A stretch of 64,000 bases of DNA from the NCBI GenBank assembly GCA_013339895.1, contig JABACO010000016.1, positions 1,969,347 to 2,033,346 of the forward strand, read 5' to 3'. The stretch's first letter is position 1; each line of letters begins with the position of its first letter. Made by a program: the position numbers and the translations under genes. The notes below the pieces were generated by a model that saw nothing but the letters and a program-made list of their open reading frames with translations, did not search any database and was not told the DNA's origin. The stretch is from Ephydatia muelleri (lineage: Eukaryota > Porifera > Demospongiae > Spongillida > Spongillidae). Below are positions 48,668 to 64,000 of this stretch, piece by piece.

Positions 48668-49161
48668 CAAACACATATGGCCTAGAAACAATGCAGTTCA
48701 GTGCTTTGTTACCTAAACAACAAGTGTGTCACGTGTGTGTGTGTTCATGTATGTGTTGTGTGATAGCACTTGATGAGGGGCACCTGCAATACACAGTGTA
48801 ATAAGGGGTATGGGATGGTGGGCATTGAATGGGAATTTCAGGTGAGAATATTCCAATTACAATACATTGAAATCTGAAGTTGCTTTGATGTGGGTCCACT
48901 CCATATATGGCTGGGCTGGATCAGCTGCCCAGGTGGCCACATAACAGTATTGGGTGTGTGGTCACTGTGATATGGGGAGGGTGGGGTAAAGTGAAATTGC
49001 GAGTGCCAAAAAGAGGGTGTGGTTGCAGACCGCTTGCAGAACATACAGCTCACTGCAGAGATACAACTACGCGGCCTGGCTCAATACTAGTCAGCCAATG
49101 GTGATAACATTTTACAACTAAACAGACCTATATTATATTCCATTCAAACACACACATGCAC

Positions 49162-49257
<96 letters not shown>

Positions 49258-50014
49258 ACACACACAACCACACTGGGCAGCTTTCTCCGGGTGGACGTGG
49301 CCACACCTACAGTTCACCTTCCTCGTCTCCTGGTACACACCAAAGCAACCTTCAATGTTCTAATAAAAACCTCACATGCAGGTGGGATAATCTCAACCAA
49401 GTCTCCTCCACACAGAAGCTCCACCTACCTTCCCATATCCACACGCTCTTGTCCCTGCTGCATGTGGCGAGGAAGGCACCGGAGGATGACCAAGCTGTGC
49501 TCTTCACCTCGTTCTCATGCCCTTCTAGAGTACTGGTGCACTGGAACTCTGCCCACCCAATGAGGAAGGGAGGGGGGGGAGGGGGGGGGGAGGAGATGAG
49601 GGAGAACACATAACAAGCATGCAACACCCAAATCCAAATGCACATTAAGCACCAGATCTACATGTGCCACAAACATATGCACACACATGTACATACATAC
49701 ATACACACATAAATACACATACAGATACGTACGTACATACATACATACGTACGTACAGTACAAACATACACACATACATCGTATGTACATGCACACATGC
49801 ACACAGTGGACATAGGCATGGTGTGGTTGTAGAGGGCACTCCACTGCCTGTCACTCCACATGCACACCTACAACTCCCACCCTCCTCCACCCCTAGTCTC
49901 GTACCCAGACCCACACCACAGCAGCAGATGGATTACATCATCGCTTCCACGTACCAGTGACGTAATGTACCTGCTGCTGTGGCGTGGGTCTAGGTACAAG
50001 ACTACCCCCATCTC

Positions 50015-50063
<49 letters not shown>

Positions 50064-50147
50064 CTCCCTTCCGCTTGTCCCACACACACACCGTCCCATC
50101 AAAGCTGGCCGAGGACAGCATGTTGCCACACGATGACCAGCTAACTG

Positions 50148-50181
<34 letters not shown>

Positions 50182-50604
50182 GAAAAGAGATGGAAAGTCT
50201 TTCTCAGCTGCACACGAGAGCAGAATGCACCCAAAGCAACGTACCTGATCTAATGGTTTTAGAGTGTGTGTCAGTAAGCACAGTCTTACACACCCAATTG
50301 CCCCCTTCCAAACCCCATATCCTGATGTGGACACGAAGCAGTCAAGGGTTTTTAGGCTCACATGTCATACACACGAAGTGCACGTAAAATATAAAACTGC
50401 AGAGGTAAGGGAGGGGGAGGAGGATATAGTTTTGTCGGTACCGCACGTGGCCAGAAGGGAGCCCGTTGGATTCCATGCTGCGTTCCACACAGACTCTTGA
50501 TGACCTACGTTGGGAGATATATATAAAGCCTCAGCGATTAAAGTTACTGGCTCAAGTGAGCAACCTTTCAGAGTGGCCACCGGAATGAGAGCGCAAGATG
50601 TCAT
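44090..50604 (-). CDS. CIAO1: Cytosolic iron-sulfur assembly protein CIAO1 (WD40)
   Basis: CIAO1 is a seven-bladed WD40 propeller and part of the CIA targeting complex (with CIAO2B and MMS19) that hands Fe-S clusters to cytosolic and nuclear proteins. Thirteen exons in minus-strand order: 50565-50604, 50428-50504, 50245-50326, 50064-50144, 49429-49548, 48078-48169, 47819-47880, 46883-46959, 46773-46838, 46071-46158, 45950-46013, 45173-45226, 44090-44200. They sum to 1014 nt, or 337 aa, against about 339 in vertebrates, with every junction in phase. Hallmarks are [29 protein letters not shown] with [17 protein letters not shown]-type sequence, [39 protein letters not shown] and the final [10 protein letters not shown]. 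Exons 2 and 3 are joined by an AT-AC (U12-type) intron. Head to head with PI4KB, tail to tail with SPG11. Confidence 0.95.
45240..45560. repeat. CCCTCCCTCT-rich repeat (CIAO1 intron 11)
   Basis: Pyrimidine-rich units of 14-16 bp (CCTCCCTCTCCCCACGCC) on the plus strand. They produce long spurious Pro/Ser or Gly/Arg ORFs. Confidence 0.93.
45600..45945. repeat. CACCCTCACCTCCA-type degenerate repeat (CIAO1 intron 11)
   Basis: Imperfect 14-22-bp C/A/T-rich units in the same intron as the preceding array. Confidence 0.8.
46318..46735. repeat. 21-bp minisatellite, about 19 copies (CIAO1 intron 9)
   Basis: Unit AGCACACCCTCACACAGCAA plus one C, with C/T variants, between exons 10 and 9 of CIAO1. Confidence 0.96.
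46962..47165. repeat. GGAGAGG purine tract (CIAO1 intron 7)
   Basis: Read on the minus strand it is the long polypyrimidine tract directly before the exon 8 acceptor. Confidence 0.9.
47630..47740. repeat. (CA)n microsatellite (CIAO1 intron 7)
   Basis: AC run with CACAAACAC interruptions. Confidence 0.95.
48556..48666. repeat. (CA)n microsatellite (CIAO1 intron 5)
   Basis: AC run with three short interruptions near 48600-48620. Confidence 0.97.
49148..49268. repeat. (CA)n microsatellite (CIAO1 intron 5)
   Basis: AC run of about 115 bp. Confidence 0.97.
49894..50004. mobile_element. Hairpin MITE, TA-flanked (family A, diverged copy)
   Basis: 111-bp inverted repeat in CIAO1 intron 4. The left end GTCTCGTACCCAGACCC matches the 608-763 element; the right end is the inverse with mismatches (GTCTTGTACCTAGACCC read inward). 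TA flanks both ends. Internal sequence differs from the first copy apart from the ends. Confidence 0.82.
50025..50060. repeat. (CA)n microsatellite beside CIAO1 exon 4
   Basis: Pure CA run starting just inside intron 4. A second short CA run lies at 50149-50179 on the other side of the exon. Confidence 0.95.
50327..50427 (-). other. AT-AC U12-type intron of CIAO1
   Basis: On the minus strand the intron begins ATATCCTCC (U12 consensus ATATCCTTT) and ends CCAC. A branch-site-like CCCTTGAC lies about 15 nt from the 3' end. Splicing here joins KT to IRIWG exactly as in the family; no GT donor fits. Confidence 0.85.
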
Positions 50605-50740
50605 TGCTTGGATGTGTCCGCATTCCTTCTCCGTCTAGTTATTACATTACGCACGTGATGGGCGTGCCTTATTTAAATTGACCTATATACATGAATATAT
50701 AGGGCTCTGCCAGAAGGAAAATGTACATGGTTATTGACAA
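50605..50740. promoter_or_regulatory. shared bidirectional promoter region CIAO1 / PI4KB
   Basis: Only 136 bp separate the two divergent start codons, so both 5'UTRs and the core promoters must lie here (or inside upstream exons not seen). No TATA box is evident. Confidence 0.7.
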
Positions 50741-60136
<9,396 letters not shown>

Positions 60137-60292
60137 CCTAGTGTGATTCATCAAAGAACTCTGCTCTGTTTGTATTTCATGCGTCTGTAATACTGTCCTC
60201 AATCTCTTTCCGCCAGATTATATTTCTCTTGACATTTGTTATGTTGTCAGGTGCGCTTAAACTAGAATAATGAACGCTGTCTATATTCGAAC

Positions 60293-62161
60293 ATGAGTGC
60301 ATTTCCGGGTCTAAAAGAGCAGTTCAGGCTTATGCAAGAGCAGCAGAGAGACAGATATATAAGCAAGAAAGCGCTCAGTTCAGCAAGCCAATCAAAATTT
60401 GAGAATGAAACTCTCATCCAAACCGACAGTGTGCTTAAGGCCGAAGACGATTTGGGATTACGTACGCACACCGAAACGAAACCTGAGCCAAGCCCGGAGC
60501 GATCTGCTGTGAGACATCCCCTAGAGGTGAGCTTCCTGCAGAAGGAGATAGAAAGGTTGCAACTGCAGACCACTGAGCTGAACGTTGCGGTAGCACAAAA
60601 GACTCGCGAGGTGTCGGAATTGCGTAACAAAATGGAAGAAGAGAAGGAAGCACTTGGGGGAGTCAGCTCAAAAGCGACGCAGCGAATAGTAGAACTGTCC
60701 CGAAGGAATAGAGAGCTCATGTCGGAACTTGCGGTTGAGAAGAACCGAGTGAGGCAACTGCAGAGGGAACTCCAAGAAGCGGCCAGCAAGCTAGCCGTCC
60801 GTATCGACGAGCAAGCCAGGGAACCTCGCCCCGTCGCAGTAAAGACAGCAGAGCCGGACGATAAGCTCACTGTTGCTCGCCTGCAAGAGGAACTTCTGGA
60901 GGCTAAGCACAAGTCTACCGATTACAACAATCAGTGCCAGCAACTCAAGCAGGAGCTCAAGCTGGCGCACAAGGCTATACTGAAGGAGGTGGGCGACGGT
61001 ACCAGCTTGCAAGCCATCCTAGGTGGCGCAAGTGGATGGAGGGGCAGGGCACAGCAGATAGTCACCCTGCAAAACAAAGTGGCCGAACTGAAGCAACAAC
61101 TTCAATCACAGATACCCTCAAGAGTGAATGATGGGCAAGCTGCAGAAATGAGAGAAGAGAAGGGTAAGCCTGAAGAGCGGCAGAAAGCAGCTATTCGTAA
61201 GATGGAGGAGGAAAGGAAGAAGAGCTTAGATGAGACTCGATCAGAGCTCCAGAACCTTCACGAGCTGTACAGCAAATGTCAACAGCAGAACACTGCACTG
61301 AAGGCTCGCAATAAAACCCTTACCACAGATACAAAAGCCCTCAAAGCTCAAGTTGCCACTTTGCTGGAGAAGGAAGCAAATGACAAAGCGCTGATTCAGA
61401 AACTTACGACAGAGACAGGCCAGGGACATAATGGAATCACACAACCATCAGGAAGGCTTGAGGAGGCCAATAAGGCTCTTCGAATGCAACTGGAGACATG
61501 TCTTGCAGAGCTCAAGACGTTACGGAAGCAGATACCCCAATTCATGGAAGAGTCCTGCGATGGGGATCAGTCGACAAGTCGTTGTTCCACCAGGATGAAA
61601 GAAGAGGCGTCACACCCCGATGTGTCCACATCACTTCCTCCCATTAAGCTACCTCGTGGCACAAGAGGAATTAGGAGTGTGAGGAAGTCTATTTCCGCTG
61701 GGCATCAGCTGCCCTGGCCTGCTGGTGACATTGACACACGGGAGCTGCAGGCTCTACTCCAGGTGACGGGAGTGGAAAAGGACAGACTGTTGGAACTGAG
61801 CACCATTCTCCAGGAGAGACTGGATGCCAGCAGTGATCGGTGTATGAAGCTGGACACAGAGCTCAGGGCTAGCAAGCAACGCATCACAGAGCTAGAGAAA
61901 CATATTTCTCGGCAACCGATAAGTAAGTGTGGAAAACCATCCGGGATGGGCAACAGTGGTGACGATGGCGATGTCACCGATCTCAGAAGTCAGCTGTCTG
62001 TTCAGTTGGACGAGAACTGCGTTTTGAAAGAGACCCTTGCCCTTACAAGGCATGAAAAGATGGAGGATATGAGAATGCTTTACAGCATGTTACAAGAGAC
62101 AAAGGTGATGTTCATTGAGAGTGTCAAGGTGTTGCGCGAGAATACAAGAAACCAACGCTAG
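60293..62161 (+). CDS. CCDC13: Coiled-coil domain-containing protein 13 homologue (CCDC13)
   Basis: A single uninterrupted 622-aa ORF, shorter than vertebrate CCDC13 (about 715 aa). Almost the whole protein is heptad-rich coiled coil. The start aligns with the family N-terminus (LKEQFRLMQEQQ). Conserved landmarks are KIVELSKKN-like RIVELSRRNRELM, the SGWRGRAQQIVTLQNKV block near residue 250, RNKTLTTDTKALKAQ near residue 340, and the C-terminal TGVEKDRLLELSTILQERL plus LSVQLDENCVLKETL segments. In vertebrates CCDC13 is a centriolar satellite protein needed for primary cilium assembly; a ciliary or centrosomal role here is inferred from the family. The ATG at 60293 lies 156 bp after the PI4KB stop on the same strand, and the stop is 103 bp from the end of the convergent cytochrome c gene. 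The lack of introns is unusual beside intron-rich neighbours. Confidence 0.9.
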   Translation: MSAFPGLKEQFRLMQEQQRDRYISKKALSSASQSKFENETLIQTDSVLKAEDDLGLRTHTETKPEPSPERSAVRHPLEVSFLQKEIERLQLQTTELNVAVAQKTREVSELRNKMEEEKEALGGVSSKATQRIVELSRRNRELMSELAVEKNRVRQLQRELQEAASKLAVRIDEQAREPRPVAVKTAEPDDKLTVARLQEELLEAKHKSTDYNNQCQQLKQELKLAHKAILKEVGDGTSLQAILGGASGWRGRAQQIVTLQNKVAELKQQLQSQIPSRVNDGQAAEMREEKGKPEERQKAAIRKMEEERKKSLDETRSELQNLHELYSKCQQQNTALKARNKTLTTDTKALKAQVATLLEKEANDKALIQKLTTETGQGHNGITQPSGRLEEANKALRMQLETCLAELKTLRKQIPQFMEESCDGDQSTSRCSTRMKEEASHPDVSTSLPPIKLPRGTRGIRSVRKSISAGHQLPWPAGDIDTRELQALLQVTGVEKDRLLELSTILQERLDASSDRCMKLDTELRASKQRITELEKHISRQPISKCGKPSGMGNSGDDGDVTDLRSQLSVQLDENCVLKETLALTRHEKMEDMRMLYSMLQETKVMFIESVKVLRENTRNQR

Positions 62162-62264
62162 AAGTGATGAAATCTAACATTGTCACAATTCATACAACAG
62201 TCATAATGCTACTGAAATAATGAAGAAATGTACAAACATAAGTCCTCATAAATATGTATCTGTA

Positions 62265-62735
62265 CTACTTTGTGGCCTCCTTCAAATGTGCTATCAAGTC
62301 TGTCAACAGAAAATAGAACAATTAATCCACGTCCAGCTGGTTATATAGAGCGCGCCTATTTTACCTGCTCGTTCTTGAGGCTTCTTTAGCCCAGCGAACA
62401 CCATCTTTGTGCCAGGGATGTACTTCTTTGGGTTTTCAAGGTACTCGAATAGAGTATCCTCACCCCACGTTATTCCCTTGTTCTGGTTCGCTGTAGTGTA
62501 AGCAAAACCAGCAGCCTGACCCGTTTTCCTACCAAAAACCCCGTTCAGATTTGGGCCCGTCTTGTGTTTTCCTCCCTGAAACAAAAAACGTACGGAAAGG
62601 ATGCAATAAAAAGAATAATGATATGGAAGACACACAGTTGCCCAGTTCTACCTTCTCCGTTGTGTGGCATTGAGCGCATCTTTGTTTGAAAATCTTCGCG
62701 CCTGCTGCAGGGTCACCCACGGGTATCTCTGACAT
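62265..62735 (-). CDS. CYCS: Cytochrome c, canonical copy
   Basis: Mitochondrial intermembrane electron carrier between complexes III and IV, and Apaf-1 activator in many animals. Three exons in minus-strand order: 62652-62735, 62365-62575, 62265-62299 (84, 211 and 35 nt), giving 109 aa. Haem attachment is CAQCH. Other family features are [12 protein letters not shown], the W in [21 protein letters not shown] with the Met80 ligand and [22 protein letters not shown] at the end. The short last exon was found from the donor after ERA and the acceptor GACAG. Reading through that donor would give an atypical tail. The upstream region on the minus strand contains an AAAAT repeat near 62752-62775. 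Confidence 0.97.
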
Positions 62736-62751
62736 GTTCAAAGCTATGTAT

Positions 62752-63126
62752 AAAAATAAAAATAAAAATAAAAACAAACCAACTCCTCTTAACAAAAACA
62801 GACGAAACAAAAGTCAGTAAGTATATCAATATCTACAGGAAAATAAGTAAGCACAAAGCTATCTTCATTGTTCAATTTGTTGATACATAAACAACGTACC
62901 GCGTCCCTTGCACGATCGGAAGGTTAAAGTGACAAATGTCACATGCAACCGGTTGCTAACGAGTACGGCGCATGCGTGAAACTATTAGGTGTTGAAAGTG
63001 CAAAGACCGGATATGTACAATCACACGAAACAAAATAAACTCCGTTATTATTTGCACGCGAGTTTACATGTAAACAAGCACACAAACAACACTATGAGTA
63101 AGCTGTGACGAAAGGAGGAACTGCAA
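62752..63126. promoter_or_regulatory. intergenic region between the two cytochrome c genes
   Basis: AT-rich. Contains the presumed promoter of the canonical copy and the 3'UTR of the divergent copy. No defined motif beyond an AAAAT pentamer run at the CYCS side. Confidence 0.4.
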
Positions 63127-63650
63127 CTATTTTGTAGCTGACTTGAGGTACTGAATGAGATCTACGAAAGCGAGCAGAAAATACATTAATTACACACGGC
63201 AATGTCATCCACTCTTCCTCTCCACCCCTCCACTCTACCTGCTCTTTGCTGCGGTTTTTTTAAACCCGGAAATACCATCGTCGTTCCTGGGATGTACTTT
63301 TTGGGGTCTTCGAGATAAATAAATAGGGTTTCGTCGCTCCAAATTATTCCCTTCTCTCGGTTTGCTGTTGAATAATGGAACTCTGGTATCTGCCCCGTCT
63401 TTCTGCTGAACAAGTCAAACAGATTGGGTCCAGCTATGTGATGACCATTCTATGAAAATATAAATAAGGTTGTGCAGGTATCTTCTGTATCGATGATAGC
63501 GATGGACCACATACAGCGGCACATAATATACAGTTACACGAAAGGTTCCCATATAATGAAACACACCCTTTCAATCGTATGGCAGCCGGCGCACCTCTGT
63601 CTGAATAGGACAGCCCCTTTGGATGGATCGCCAGACGAAATGTCACACAT
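63127..63650 (-). CDS. Cytochrome c, divergent paralogue
   Basis: Second complete cytochrome c gene, exons 63567-63650, 63239-63449 and 63127-63161. The lengths (84, 211, 35 nt) and the total (109 aa) equal those of the neighbouring copy, showing tandem duplication. Haem motif CAGCH, the aromatic [21 protein letters not shown] core, Met80 (GTTMVF) and the C-terminal [11 protein letters not shown] are intact, so the protein should bind haem. It differs from its neighbour at many surface positions. For example, [14 protein letters not shown] replaces [14 protein letters not shown], and the Lys before Met80 becomes Thr. Several lysines used for docking to oxidase or Apaf-1 are lost. A tissue-specific (for example germline) isoform is possible but not shown. 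No frameshift or stop. Confidence 0.92.
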
Positions 63651-64000
63651 TTGCACTGGAGCTAGTAACTGCGAGGTGATGGCACATCGATCCGCCCAAT
63701 CTTATTGCTTTTTAACCGTATACACACACAAATCATAAAATTGCGCGTGTATTTAATTAAGAGTCAGAAATTTTTTCACATCACAACTATTCCGATGTCC
63801 CTCCCCCGGCCCGCTTCTGCAAGTGCTGTCTGTATTTGTGGCAGCGTTGTGGAACGTTCATATATATCACTATGGTATGTATGTAGACTATACAGTCATT
63901 AAAGCAGTTCCCTCAGCCATGAAACAGTACAGCTGTGGCCATTCAACTGTGACGATTAACAGGTAAATGCCATATATAAAGCCAACCGGAGAGGAAGCTA
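63651..64000. other. no gene recognised at right edge
   Basis: Unique sequence upstream of the divergent cytochrome c gene. Presumably holds its promoter and 5'UTR; nothing else supported. Confidence 0.5.

Noticed and set aside
62303-62364. Read-through tail of cytochrome c after ERAG
   Set aside because: A GTAAAA donor follows, and a 35-nt third exon restores the universal C-terminus; the same arrangement holds in the paralogue.

Overview
The window is nuclear DNA of an animal. Genes are split by short spliceosomal introns, including two of the U12 type and two with GC donors. One predicted protein carries a Death domain, and there is a metazoan-type tRNA-Ala. Intergenic gaps are small, and many introns are stuffed with minisatellites and (TG)n or (TC)n runs. 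An invertebrate is certain enough; a sponge or another early-branching animal is my best guess, but nothing here proves it.

Layout: 990-4127 (+) is a predicted Death / partial CAP-Gly / two-KH protein. 5219-7965 (+) is a decayed non-LTR retrotransposon. 8722-43679 (+) is SPG11 (spatacsin), about 50 exons. One of its introns holds an intronless antisense ATE1 (arginyltransferase) at 22233-23699. 44090-50604 (-) is CIAO1, 13 exons and 337 aa. 50741-60136 (+) is PI4KB, 17 exons and 823 aa, with a tRNA-Ala(AGC) gene inside an intron. 60293-62161 (+) is a single-exon CCDC13 homologue. 62265-62735 and 63127-63650 (both -) are two tandem cytochrome c genes with identical exon lengths. CIAO1 and PI4KB are head to head with only 136 bp between start codons. 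SPG11/CIAO1 and CCDC13/cytochrome c are tail to tail.

The genes are conserved housekeeping genes rather than one pathway: lysosome reformation (SPG11), N-end arginylation (ATE1), cytosolic Fe-S assembly (CIAO1), Golgi PI4P synthesis (PI4KB), a centriolar/ciliary coiled coil (CCDC13) and respiration or apoptosis (cytochrome c). I see no operon-like system.

The most unusual observation is a cluster of reading-frame shifts confined to about 12.7-28.2 kb. At least six SPG11 exons there are exactly one base too long for both splice phase and homology. The nested ATE1, on the other strand, has at least four more +1 shifts and one further shift. Exons outside this interval (SPG11 exons 1-4, nearly all of exons 23-50, all of CIAO1, PI4KB, CCDC13 and both cytochromes c) keep frame. 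A locally unpolished assembly stretch with base insertions is the simplest explanation. Local gene decay or +1 recoding are less likely, but checkable. Exon borders below come from reading splice signals and codon phase by eye. Homology calls come from recall of family sequences, not from a search.
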